From positions 124,001-188,000 of the forward strand of contig WSYJ01000060.1 of assembly GCA_020186115.1 (NCBI GenBank): a stretch of DNA of 64,000 bases. The letters are read 5' to 3'. Shown one piece after another: positions 49,445-60,300 of the stretch. Source of the stretch: Histomonas meleagridis. Its lineage: Eukaryota; Parabasalia; Tritrichomonadida; Dientamoebidae. Made by a program: the position numbers and the translations under genes. Under the pieces are notes generated by a model. It was not told the DNA's origin, searched no databases, and saw only the letters and a program-made list of their open reading frames with translations. The number at the start of each line of letters is the position of its first letter. Positions within the stretch are counted from its first letter, which is position 1.

Positions 49445-50038
49445 TTAGGAGATAATGCACTTTCGCTTTTGTGAATCTTGTTCGGTTTGCTCTTGCTGTT
49501 GGGTATCGCATGGGGAACCTGTGAATTTAACAGATTCGATTGCAGCAAAAGAAAATAATTTATCAACATTATCACCAGAATGTGCGGAAACAAAAAAGAT
49601 GTTTTCGAATACTCCATCATAGGACGCGTGAATTTCATTTTCAGTGAACACAAAAGAATCAGTTTTATCAGTTTTGTTCACAGCTAAAGCCATTGGAGGT
49701 AGTTTTTTGCAATTTTCCTTTACGATGTTAACCCATCTCTGTATAGATGCGAATGAATCTCTGTTCGTTATTGAAGCTACGATAATAACAAAAGATGCTC
49801 CTTTGGCATATATTGGCATTAAAGATTGATAATCTTGCCCAGCAGTATCCCAAATATGAACATCTATAGGTCCATATGTATCAAGGATTAATCGTTTTCT
49901 TAGATGATCGCAGCCAACTGTTTGTTTTTCGTTTGTTGAATAAACTCCCATCATCCACTTATTCACCAATGATGTTTTCCCTGTTTCAGTGTCTCCAAGT
50001 AGAACAATCTTAAAGTGCTGTATCTCTCCATCAGCCAT
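49445..50038 (-). CDS. Rab-like small GTPase with CAAX-like end
   Basis: The 197-residue product has all five G motifs: GDTETGKT (15-22), Thr40 of the switch I TVG (TIG is usual), DTAGQ (64-68), NKTD (121-124) and SAH (151-153; SAK is usual). Core sequence (FKIVLLGD, WDTAGQDYQSLMPIYAKGA) is Rab-type. The C-terminus KRKCIIS is a single-cysteine CAAX-like end rather than the double Cys of most Rabs. So it may be farnesylated, or be a divergent Rab/Ras-like protein. Switch II lacks the RF pair (QDYQSL). It should cycle between membranes as a traffic regulator. It lies beside eIF5A copy 2, upstream on the minus strand. Confidence 0.9.
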   Translation of the reverse strand: MADGEIQHFKIVLLGDTETGKTSLVNKWMMGVYSTNEKQTVGCDHLRKRLILDTYGPIDVHIWDTAGQDYQSLMPIYAKGASFVIIVASITNRDSFASIQRWVNIVKENCKKLPPMALAVNKTDKTDSFVFTENEIHASYDGVFENIFFVSAHSGDNVDKLFSFAAIESVKFTGSPCDTQQQEQTEQDSQKRKCIIS

Positions 50039-50153
50039 TATTTGATTTGAATGAGGAAACGATTAAAAGCCGTTATTTATCCATTTTTTGAATGAATTTT
50101 AACGTACTTCACTTCAAGCAAGAGATTTTAACGTTCTTCCGTTCCAATGAACG

Positions 50154-50941
50154 GATTAATAACAAGTGTTGTGCCATTGTAAGGAATGAAAGTCTAAATA
50201 CATGATTTGTATTGGTCAATGTAATAATGTTTCATCTTCTAAAAAAAAATAAAAAATAAAAATAAAATGAAAATTCAAAATGGTTATCCATTTTATTGTT
50301 GTTGTTGAGATGAGTTCTTCTTGTAATCAATGATCCTGCTTTCACCATTAGATGAAATAACAGTAACAATGATTTCATCTCCTGAATCGTTGTTTTCATA
50401 TTCATTAATAACCTTTTGGCAAATTTCATCATCACCAAGTTCAACATCTTCGCGCATGTTACCTTGAAGATCAAGAAGTTGAGTGTTCTTACCATCAATA
50501 TTGATAAGTGCATAATCTTGACGTTGAACAAACGGAACTTCAATGTCGTGTGAAGTGGGAAGATGTGCTTCATAACGACGACCTGTGAAGATATCAGTAC
50601 CTGCAATATTAGCTTTAGCATGACCATGTTTACCTGTCTTAGACTTGGCAATATCAACAACACGACATGGACGTCCTTCAAGGAGAACATAACCACCCTT
50701 CTTAAGTTTGTTGACTGGAATAGATGTAGATTCAAGTGCACCAGTATCAATATGGGCAATATCAAGATCGTGATGTTCTTCTTCAGCCATTATAATTTGT
50801 GGCCTAAAATTCAATAGACTTCGTTTGGTCTCACTTTTATTTCAATTTTTCTTTAAATTTCTGTTTGACCATACATTTCGTTGTCATTTTAGGTCCTAAC
50901 TTTTTCATCGAGTTTTTTGAACCAAAATTTTACATTTCAAT
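50154..50941. repeat. Segmental duplication copy 2 (eIF5A locus)
   Basis: This 788-bp block matches 36039-36827 almost base for base and in the same orientation. Flanking sequence is unrelated: Rab-like gene promoter on the left, the end of an LRR gene on the right. No terminal repeats or target duplications are evident at the edges. Confidence 0.93.
50293..50790 (-). CDS. eIF5A translation factor, copy 2
   Basis: The protein is identical to copy 1, with the hypusine loop TGKHGHAK (Lys54) intact, and one synonymous base differs in the gene. Its own 5' region (about 150 bp beyond the ATG at 50790) is included in the duplicated block, so both copies probably have a working core promoter. Its 5' flank beyond the block is the 3' end of the LRR gene, which ends at 51023. 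Confidence 0.94.
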   Translation of the reverse strand: MAEEEHHDLDIAHIDTGALESTSIPVNKLKKGGYVLLEGRPCRVVDIAKSKTGKHGHAKANIAGTDIFTGRRYEAHLPTSHDIEVPFVQRQDYALINIDGKNTQLLDLQGNMREDVELGDDEICQKVINEYENNDSGDEIIVTVISSNGESRIIDYKKNSSQQQQ

Positions 50942-51022
50942 TTAACCTCAGACGTTTATAACGATGAACAAAATTCTCAAAAATTTTTTCCATTCGCCAA
51001 ATAACAACAACAAATTCTTTAT

Positions 51023-52747
51023 TTACATATTGAAAAACACAGTATCTTTTGCCATTGCTGACATATCCTTCATCAAGATATTATGTTGATAATAATTATT
51101 TCTTTCCAAGTAGTCGGTACTTCTATTTAATATCTCATCTAAACCTGGCTCTCCGTCATCTGCCGCATTATTATCGCCATAAAAAGGGTTTTCATTTTGA
51201 TCCAATTTCATCAACGAATAATTTCCTTGTAAAGCCTCGAGTATCATTCTTGCTCCTTCAATTGATATATTATTCTTCGATATATCCAACTCCAATAATG
51301 TCGAGTTACCAGCGATACCTTCTGCGATATATTTACATCCTTCATCAGATATCATACATGATGACATTCCGATTACTTGAAGAGTTTTATTTGTCTTCAA
51401 TAACTTCGAAAATGACTTCATAGCCGAATCCGAAGTGAAGAAGTTTTTGCTCAATGAAATATGTTCCAATGTATTATTAATAATTAATGCGTTACACAAC
51501 GCTACGAACCCATCACTTGTCATTGATACTTCATTTAGCTCCAAATCTTTCAGTGTCTTATTAACTTTTAACTTCTCAGCAATCATTTTAATCGAATTAC
51601 TATCGAATGTATTGCCGCTTAAGCGCATTACTGTGATCGATGTGTTCTTCGCAATTAATTCGCATAAGATTTCGGCTCCGCTCGAGTCAATAGAGTTATA
51701 TCGTAAGTCAATTGTCTTCAACGTTTTGTTGTTCATTAACGAAACGGCGATGGGCCATACTCCATAAGAGCGTAAGTTGTTCCGCGACAAATCCAAAAAT
51801 TGTAATGTCGCGTTCTTGGATAACGCAACGCCGAAGTATCCGGCGGTGTGCGTTGAGAATAAATTAGCGCCGAGTTGTAGCTTTAATAAACTTTTGTTCT
51901 TAAAGATCATGTCGGCTAAGTATATCGCGCCTTTGTCATCGATTTTATTATACGATAACGCTAAAGTGGTTAATGAACAGTTCATGCGTAGGCTCATGCA
52001 TAGTTCTTCTAATAGTTTCGCAGTGAGGGAACAATGCCAAAGATATAATGCTTGCAGTGAACATGTCGGAGCTTCGAATAGACGGCCTAAGGAATTAATG
52101 GCATTAAAATTAAGCTCGTCTTGAATGAGTAAGGTCTTGAGTGTATGATTGTCTAATAAAGAATCGGCTAAGGCGGCAGCTCCTAATTCATTACATCCAC
52201 ATTTGATGACATCTAAGCCCGTAAGATTGGTGTTACTTGTAAGTGAACACGCAATGGATTCAATCCCACGGTCTCCTATTTGTGGATTGTCACGAAGATC
52301 AAGCCAATAGACGGGAACATTAGAACGTAAAGCACCAGCTAAGGCTTCAGCACCCATTAATGAAAAGTCATTCTTACGAAGACAAACACTAATAGGGTCA
52401 CGATTGGGTGGAAGCTTTTTAAGAGTTTTGGATAATTCAATTATTGATTCATCCGAAAGTTTGTTATTGGAGATTTCAAGGTGTGTAAGTTTGGGGTTGG
52501 TTAGAAGTAGATTGAAGATTTTAATGGCAGATTTTTCGGTTAATGCATTATCAAAAAGAACAATTTTGGAAATAAAACTATTACTGTTAAGTGCTTCAAT
52601 TAGAATATCAATCATATCATCGGTCATTTGAATTGTACACATGTTGAGCGAGTTAATAATAGGATCATTTCTCTTGAGCAGTGGCACTATCCTTTGAAAC
52701 CGCTCCATTATTTGTGAAAACGTTAAATACTCATTAACGTTCATCAA
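51023..52747 (-). CDS. RNI-type leucine-rich-repeat protein
   Basis: The 574-residue product is a chain of about 16 ribonuclease-inhibitor-type LRRs of roughly 28 residues: LTHLEISNNKLSDESI, VYWLDLRDNPQIGDRGI, LTTLALSYNKIDDKGA, LQFLDLSRNNLRSYGV, LLELDISKNNISIEGA. The leucine framework L..LdLs.N.i...G is regular. There is no signal peptide, membrane helix or NACHT domain, so it is a cytosolic scaffold of the NLRC3/TCTE1/RanGAP-like type. Such proteins occur in axonemes and as Ran regulators; the exact role is unknown. Codon use has more C/G-ending codons in the central third (about 51600-52050). Confidence 0.88.
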   Translation of the reverse strand: MMNVNEYLTFSQIMERFQRIVPLLKRNDPIINSLNMCTIQMTDDMIDILIEALNSNSFISKIVLFDNALTEKSAIKIFNLLLTNPKLTHLEISNNKLSDESIIELSKTLKKLPPNRDPISVCLRKNDFSLMGAEALAGALRSNVPVYWLDLRDNPQIGDRGIESIACSLTSNTNLTGLDVIKCGCNELGAAALADSLLDNHTLKTLLIQDELNFNAINSLGRLFEAPTCSLQALYLWHCSLTAKLLEELCMSLRMNCSLTTLALSYNKIDDKGAIYLADMIFKNKSLLKLQLGANLFSTHTAGYFGVALSKNATLQFLDLSRNNLRSYGVWPIAVSLMNNKTLKTIDLRYNSIDSSGAEILCELIAKNTSITVMRLSGNTFDSNSIKMIAEKLKVNKTLKDLELNEVSMTSDGFVALCNALIINNTLEHISLSKNFFTSDSAMKSFSKLLKTNKTLQVIGMSSCMISDEGCKYIAEGIAGNSTLLELDISKNNISIEGARMILEALQGNYSLMKLDQNENPFYGDNNAADDGEPGLDEILNRSTDYLERNNYYQHNILMKDMSAMAKDTVFFNM

Positions 52748-53526
52748 TATACAAAACTGTTCTTTCGATAAAATACAAAATATAATATAAAAAATTTCAA
52801 GAAAGAAGTTTTTTTCAAGTTACCAAGTGAAGCGGTATTTTTTTTAAATTAATATTATTTATTCATCCTTTTTCGATTATGACAAAAAAGAGTTAACTAA
52901 AGTAGATTAATATGCCATTTTGAAATCATTTTAGAAATGCAAGTAGTTCTTATATATTGATTCATATTGGTGATAAAAAAATTCAAATTTTATATCCAGT
53001 TTCTTCCAGAATTGTTATGCTTATATACATATTACAAATGGTTTAACGTCTTTAAAGAAAAAAATCATATTTTTGTAGATAATAAATAAAATTCATTTTT
53101 TATTGAGAATTGAGTTAACCTTCATAAAGTATTTACTGATTCCTGAATTATAAAAATGTATATTGAATATGGCCTTAGTTACTGAGATATGAATCAAAAT
53201 TTTTCGATTAATAAAAACTAGGAATTTTTTTGACTTAAATATTATTATAGAACATAAAATGTAATGGTCGTTCATCCTGGCTTGATGATATAAACCCAAT
53301 TTTTTAACGAGTTATGATCAATCAAAATTCAGAAGAAATTATTTTGTATAATCAAATTACATATAATTGACAGAAAAACCATATTGAAATATAGCATGTG
53401 AATATAACTTTTTTAGTTCTTTGATTATATTTCTAAAGCATAACTAAAAAAATCAAAAATATTAACTAAAAAACGAATTTTTGGTGACCGTTTAGAAATT
53501 AACAGTGTCCTTCTGCATTTGATTCA
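52748..53526. other. Intergenic, no gene seen
   Basis: A 779-bp AT-rich gap between tandem minus genes. A 68-codon minus frame at 53093-53299 lacks any protein-like feature. ACCGTTTAGAAATTAACAG near 53488 resembles promoter elements but lies downstream of the adjacent gene. Confidence 0.3.
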
Positions 53527-54048
53527 CTAATGGGCCCCTTCTGTCTGAGCTCTTTCCCGCTGATGTTGTATAATTCGCAGATAGTTTGATAATACAGCAC
53601 ATGAAATTGGAAAACTCCCCAAAAAAAGGATACAAGAAGTGATAATGGAATTAATTCCAACACCTTTCGAGGAGCGAAGAAATGAATCGCATTCTTGCAT
53701 CGAAAGATTTTCACAAATATCTGAATTTCCATAATGGACAAGCGTTGAACCCAAACCTATTTGAACAATGGAAATAACTAAACAAAAAATCAAGTAATAG
53801 ATAAAAAGATTACCCTGATTCCATTTCTTGACTGATATTATCCGGATCAAAACCACAATAAAAATTGTAACTGCAAGCACAAAACTTGTTAACCCGATTA
53901 TGCTTTGGCAAATTCTGTTAGTGTTGTTCGGAATAGCGCCAAGATCATTTCGACAGTAAACAAAAATTGAGTGAATGAAAGGAGGAAGTTCCAGAATGGA
54001 AGTGAGAACACAGAGTCCAAATAAAAATGCAAGGTCGAGATTGTTCAT
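53527..54048 (-). CDS. Four-transmembrane protein, unknown
   Basis: The 173-residue product has four hydrophobic helices (near residues 5-28, 48-70, 82-104 and 130-152), a Cys-containing loop between helices 3 and 4 (SDICENLSMQECDSF) and a short basic tail (RIIQHQRERAQTEGAH). The topology recalls tetraspan proteins, but there is no CCG tetraspanin motif. Upstream, AACGTTAAGACACTTCACG lies about 75-95 nt before the ATG. Family not recognised. Confidence 0.75.
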   Translation of the reverse strand: MNNLDLAFLFGLCVLTSILELPPFIHSIFVYCRNDLGAIPNNTNRICQSIIGLTSFVLAVTIFIVVLIRIISVKKWNQGNLFIYYLIFCLVISIVQIGLGSTLVHYGNSDICENLSMQECDSFLRSSKGVGINSIITSCILFLGSFPISCAVLSNYLRIIQHQRERAQTEGAH

Positions 54049-54289
54049 AGATGATATCTACGTTTTTAGATGGGCTTCGTAGTTTCAAAACGTGAAGTGT
54101 CTTAACGTTCTCTGCGGACAAACCTTGTCAATTTTAGTAGCAAAAAAATTGTGTAAAAAAAGCGGGGTTTTCACCAATGTTTTTGGAAATGTGATATAAA
54201 AAAACTGAATAAGAATATTTAAATTATCTTCAATTTCATGATCTTCAAAAAAAGGTAGAATTTTTATATATGATTTAATTTGTTAAATT

Positions 54290-55098
54290 TATTTATTGGA
54301 AATGTTAAAGATTTTTCATTACTTTTACTAAAATAAATATGAACATCAGATGTATAATTTGTTATATAATTATACCATTCCATATTATTTGGTGAAAATG
54401 GTTTAATTCCAAAACGACTTGAATAATGTTCATTTGTAGTATAATAACACTAAGTAATGTATAACATGGATTTTCAAGTATATTAAAACATATTTATCAT
54501 TAATTATTTTATTTGTTATATATTTAACTCTTTCTTCACACCAAAATGAAGAATTATCTAAAGACCAAGGATTTACATTTTTATTTTTACTAATAATATG
54601 ATTACTTGTTTTTAATAAACCTAGATAAAATTCTTCTTTTCCATTAATTAGTGAAATATTTTTACCTGCAAATGGATCAAAATCATTAACATTTGTAATA
54701 TCGATTGAATATTTATAATAGAAAGAAATTCAATGTTAATGATATGAAAATGGTTTTTCTAGTTTTATATATGCAGTAAATATATTCGATTTTAAATCTA
54801 AATATGGTTGAGATGAATAAACATTTGAAATTGATGAAGTTATTTCAACATTAAATCCATTCATGTTTTGAAGTAAAGCATTTTCATAAATATATAAGAA
54901 TTTTGGAAATATCATAACACTCCTACAATTTAGATATGAAACTATATCATTACATTCAAATATATAACAATTTAATATAATATTTGCTTCATTTACAAAA
55001 CTATGTATATTTGATTCATGAATTATAACTGTATCAATGTTAAGTCTATCTGGAATTGGACAATTTCCTATGATTATTAAATTAATATTCAGTTGCAT
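54290..55098 (-). pseudogene. Broken gene of unknown family
   Basis: ATG 55098 opens 120 codons (MQLNINLIIIGNCPIP ... KLEKPFSYH) to a stop at 54736. Reading continues in a shifted frame with good composition (YSIDITNVNDFDPFAGKNIS, SLDNSSFWCEERVKYITN) and shifts again near 54440 to NEHYSSRFGIKPFSPNN and INKFNKLNHI at 54290. At least two frameshifts separate three blocks, near homopolymers. It is either a recent pseudogene or a gene with sequence errors. The product would be about 265 residues, Asn/Ile/Tyr-rich, with no known motif. The AT content is higher than in neighbouring conserved genes. Confidence 0.55.
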
Positions 55099-56318
55099 TT
55101 TTGTTTAAAATATAAGTTAGATTTGTGTTATGTGTGTTTATTGTTAGTTCTTGCGCTTTTTTCCTTGTTATGATTCTTTTCGTTTGGGAAGATAATTAAA
55201 ATATTGTTGAATTTCGGATTCCATTTCTTTTGTTTGTTCGATATTTAATTGGTTATTATCTTCTAAGTGAATTGTTGCGTTATGGGATAATGTTCCTGCT
55301 GTTTGTGTTAAACGATGCTTTGATGAAATTATTGATAAAATTGATTTCAAATCAGTTTCATAATTTATAATTCATGAATTGTTGTTGAGAAAAGCGCCTG
55401 ACTTCACTTCCTCCACTTTTTGAGCGAATTATACAATAAATTATATTAGTTGATGGAAAAAATATCGTATACGAACTTTTTGAATTGTATTTACAACAGA
55501 GTTCACAAAATGTTTCCTCGAATATTTCATAATCATGACAGCGTTGAGCAAAACGTCTTTAAGATAATCACGTCGTGTACATATAAGTTCCCTGACATTG
55601 AGTAATCTAATGAAGCAATTGACTCATTAGTAAAATTGAATTTAGATTCTAAGAAAAGATTTGGGTCGAGAGATAGTAATGATATTTTTAATCACTCATT
55701 CCTATGCCGGTATAAACGAGTATAATTAAAAGCCGCCTTTTATACCATAGCTTGATTCACTATAAGATACAACGTATTTCTTGGAAAGATATATGTTCAG
55801 AGAAAATGATGTATCTGATATATTGTTCGATAATAATGAGTTAAGATTTTTATATTAAAGAATTAATTTAAAGTAAAAAAGAAATTCGAAGTTAACAGAA
55901 AAAAAACATTATCATGTGATAAACACCCTGTAGTTTGACCATCTTTACACTCAAAATTTGTAAAATTACCAATTTTATAATAACGAATTATATTTGGACT
56001 GTGAAAATGAAATAGTTAAGTGGTCTTAATTTTTTTTAGATATTAATAATACTTTTATCAGAAATATTAAGTAACAATTCACTTTAAAAAATACCTTTAT
56101 TAATATGCTAGTATATAATATATAGAATTTCAAGTAGATTCATCTAATCTTCGATCTGAAGATTTGCTTTTTCACGTCATATTACATATGATAAAGATAA
56201 ACTATTGAAAATGAAAAACTGGATGATTTTTAAGTACCTTAATTTTGAGTGTAAATTGAATCCGAAGTGGATTTTTTTCAGAAATGGTTGTCAGCTTGAC
56301 GTTTTAATCTTCCAAAAC
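55099..56318. other. Gene-poor region with fragments
   Basis: A 60-codon minus frame at 55168-55350 (ending YFNYLPKRKES) has no ATG. A plus frame from ATG 55510 (MFPRIFHNHDSVEQNVFKII) is interrupted twice by 55735 and ends near CRYKRV. Both look like relics, and I cannot name them. AAAAGCCGCC near 55730 resembles CGGC-type promoter sites. Confidence 0.3.
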
Positions 56319-56900
56319 ATGCTTTTTCTGTTTGCGTTATGCTCATTAAGGAAACATACTAAAGCAACTTCTCACAAATACACTGTAGAATATCATGATC
56401 ATGATAGCGAGAAAGGAAAACCTTCCACAGCTGTTGACGATGACAAAAATATCACATTATTAAAAAATTATTCAGAATATCTCAATCAAGAAACAGTACA
56501 GAATAATAAAAAACGATCTAGATATGAGCAAGAAAGTGATGATGAACAAGAAAGTGATGATGAACAAGATGGATTTGGGTTTGTTGGTGGATATGATGAT
56601 GATGATGATACTTCTGATTTCATATATGATGACTCATGGTTGTATGTTAGTCCTAATCAACCCAACTCACGAAGTTCAATTTTGAAACACGCGTCTTCTA
56701 TCACAACAAAAGATCGCGATCGAATTCATACTGGCTTATCTAAAGAAGGCAAAGAGGGCCAATGGATCGAAGTCATCAAAGCTGGCAAAAAAGTTTTCGA
56801 CAAACTTAAAAAAGAGAAAGAAGCGAATAAAATCGTTAGCCAAAAGAAAATCACTGTCTTGAAGTCATATTCTGAATTCTTGAAAAAAGGAATCGTTTAA
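56319..56900 (+). CDS. Small acidic, probably secreted protein
   Basis: ATG 56319 gives MLFLFALCSLRKHTKATSH, a short signal-peptide-like start, followed by about 175 hydrophilic residues. There is an Asp/Glu-rich centre (EQESDDEQESDDEQ, DDDDDTSDF) and a Lys-rich C-terminus. Related phrases LLKNYSEYLNQE (about residue 49) and LKSYSEFLKKG (end) suggest an internal duplication flanking the acidic part. A longer frame starts at 56205, but its first 38 codons have an unlikely composition; TTGACGTTTTAATC just upstream of 56319 looks like a promoter or initiator. Function unknown. Confidence 0.65.
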   Translation: MLFLFALCSLRKHTKATSHKYTVEYHDHDSEKGKPSTAVDDDKNITLLKNYSEYLNQETVQNNKKRSRYEQESDDEQESDDEQDGFGFVGGYDDDDDTSDFIYDDSWLYVSPNQPNSRSSILKHASSITTKDRDRIHTGLSKEGKEGQWIEVIKAGKKVFDKLKKEKEANKIVSQKKITVLKSYSEFLKKGIV

Positions 56901-57353
56901 ACAAGTGATTTTTTTTTTACTTATGTTTTTCGGTTTATTTAATTAATCTCATAAAATTACTGAAATTAAAAAATTGATTTTGAAAATTGCAATAAAACGG
57001 ATGTCATCTTAAAATAATTTTATGACAGGTGTATTCCCTTCTGTTTCATGTCTGAACCTTAGTCAACTTAATCTGAGTGCGTATATGAAATTCATTTAAT
57101 GCCTTTATATAGAGGCATAGCACCAGGGATATATAGGCAATATTGATGACGAAATTACGTTTCTAATGTTTATGAATATACGAATTTATTCGCATTTTTA
57201 ACAAGTTATGACTTAACAAATGCGCATCACCACTCAATGTGTGGATATAATGCAGTATCACATGAATAAGTTCATCATCACATGAAAAATTAACAAATTT
57301 CACCAAAATAATTTATATATTTTATTAAATAATTTTATATTTTTCTGATATAA
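56901..57353. other. Intergenic, no gene seen
   Basis: A 453-bp AT-rich region between convergent genes. It includes imperfect palindromes such as TTTATATAGAGGCATAG near 57103. No coding or RNA gene is visible. Confidence 0.3.
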
Positions 57354-60300
57354 CTATAATACTGAAGGGAAGAATCTTCTTTTCCTTCCTCTCATTCTTG
57401 GGATTGGTGCGTCGAACTCATCGTCATTTTCTTTCGGCTCCTTTTTAATTTCTTCGAACTCTATGCTCTTATATCCCGTGACCTTCTTAATTCCGAGGTT
57501 CTTTTGTAGCCAAAATCTTATTGGTGGACATCCAATCCCAAACAATTCAAACGGATTTATTTCGGGAGGAAGTTCACCGCCGATAGCCTTTTCAATGGCC
57601 ATTTTTGGGGTGTCCCCTCTTCCTTTCAATTGTTCACCGTGCATTTGAACTTCAAATGGGAACAATATGTTGTCAATAACTCTGCAATAATAAGTTTTGT
57701 TTTCATATTTAATACGTGATCTAAATCCAATTTGACATAGGTAACCAAATATAGAAAAGAATTCACCAGTACCAAGTGCTTCAATAATAGTATCTTTAAT
57801 AGTGAATGGTAATATTATATCTTGGAAATACTTTGACTTTAATTGTATCTTTGGTGATGGAATTTTACTTTCTATGATATATGAAATAATTGAATCAATT
57901 TGTGCCATTAATTGTTTCTTAGAAAAGAAAATTGCTAAACGTGGATTCACATTATTGATTTTACCTTTAATATTTTCATTAATTTCTTTTTCACTACCAA
58001 TTTGATATTGTTCAATTTCTTCTTCTGGTATTAAATGAAGAAAAGGTTGTTGAATAACTAATGTACAAGGCTTACTAAATCCAAACTTATAAATATGTTG
58101 GAATAAAATTGGGTCCATTTCATAATGATTCCACCAATCTGTCTGGCTCTGTAAACTTTTGAAATCCACTTTTTCAAACTCGTTTTCAAAAAATTCGTTA
58201 AAACGATCAAACCACTTTTTAGCGTTAATTATTGAATTAGCGATTGAATACGTCATAAAACTAAATTCAGGTTTTTCATAGAAGACAACCGTCGGGTTAA
58301 AATCTTGTGAAGAGAGTAATTCTTCAGCTGAAATAATAATATTTTTTAAGTCTTCCATTGGATCATTTACATTAGCAAACTCTGCAAAAAGATTACAATG
58401 TTCTTCTGATTTAGGGATACCGAAATATTTAATAGTTTTAGTAATTGATAATAATCGAGGTGAGATTTGAATTTCTTTTGGAGTTTCATCTTCTTTTTTC
58501 TCGACAATTCTTTTTGTGTGTTTATGTTTTTTAGATTTTTTATGAGTTCTTCGATAACTTTTCGGGTTAATTCTTTTGAATAATTGATTAAATCTCTTTT
58601 TAAGGAATTTCTTTTCTACGTTTTGTTTATCATTAAATACATTTTCAAGTATTGGACCGAATTGATTCCAACCGAATTGATAAACGCCATTAATTAATCG
58701 TTGGTCATCATCTACATTCCAATCATCATCATCGTCATCATCCAATTTTGGAATACTTTTTGGGAAATTTTGTGAATTCTTTTCATACCATTCATTAAAA
58801 TATTTTAAGTCCAAAAATCGTTTCTTTAAAGTTCGAGATCTTTTATCTATTTCGATTAAAAGATCGGATTTTCTTTTCTTTTTAACAAAACGTTTTAAAT
58901 CATTTTGTTCATTTGTTAATTCTTCATAACCAGTAAATAACTTTAATAAATTATCTTGAATTTCTTCTGATATAATTTGTAATATAACACAACAAACATC
59001 AATTAATTTATCTTCGCCGAAATCAAATTTACATCTTTCACTAATTTCTTTCCATCTTCCCCATCCATAAATTTCTAATCCTTTTAATATGGTATAAAAA
59101 TCAAAATGTTTTAAATCTTTTTCTTCAAAATCATCAAGATCATCATCATCATAATATAAACTTTTCGTTCGATTTCTTTTTTGTTCTGTTGGTGTATCTA
59201 TTAAATTTGGATGATTATTTATATAATCATTTAAGAACTCATCTAAAACAATTTTATTTTCTAATAAATTATCATTAGTTTCATTAATAATAACTTCTGG
59301 TTTATGAGTTCTTTTTGTTAATATTTCTTCAATAGTTTCTTCTTTAAATTGTTTAAATTGTAAATTATTTTCAAGTTTTTCTTTCTTAATAAATTTTATA
59401 CCTTTTTGTAATGTATCGTTATCATTATCTTGTTGATTACGTGAATTAGATTTGTTTTCATTAAACATATTCTCTTGATTTAATTGTTTTTGTAATATTT
59501 TTCGTACCATATCATCTTCATATGTATCACGACATACTAAACGATATACTTCGACTTTATTCTTTTGTCCAATTCGATGACATCTTGCTTGAGCTTGTGC
59601 ATCATTTTGTGGGTTCCAATCAGAATCATATAATATTACGGTGTTACCTGCTGTTAAATTTAATCCTGTACCACCTGCTTTAGTACATAATAAAAAGATA
59701 AAAACATTCGGATCAGAATTAAAACTATCGATTCTTCTTTGTCTTTCATTCCCTGTAATTGATCCATCAATTCTTTGGAATAAATAATTTCGACATAAAC
59801 AAAATGTTTCTAAAATACCTAACATTTGAACAAATTGTGAAAATATTAATATTTTTGCATTCTCTTGTTTAAGTTTCATGAATAATTTATCTAAAAATAT
59901 TAATTTACCTGATGTATTAATAATTAATTCATTTTCATTTTCACATTTATCTATAGGATCAATGAATTTCATCCAACTATTTTTCTCATCAAATAATTTC
60001 GGATGATTACATATCTTACGTAATTGCATTATATAATTATTACCATGATTTTGAAAGTTTATCATTTTATAATTATCACGTTGTGTTGATGCAATACCCA
60101 TTGCTATTAAATATTCATATAAATTCTTTTGTGTTTGTGTTAATTCTATATCAACAATATGTTCTTCTTTTTCACCTATTGATTTTTCGACTTGATTTTT
60201 CTCTCTTCGTAACATATATTTATTAATGACATTATTCTTTAATAATTCAACTTTATCTTCATATTCTTCATTAAATTTATCTAAATCATTAAATTGTTCT

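Noticed and set aside
53093-53299. 68-codon minus-strand ORF
   Set aside because: No motif, no promoter-like context, and composition like the surrounding AT-rich spacer.
55510-55735. Possible zinc-finger or MULE-type fragment
   Set aside because: Two interruptions within 75 codons and no diagnostic Cys/His spacing that I could confirm.
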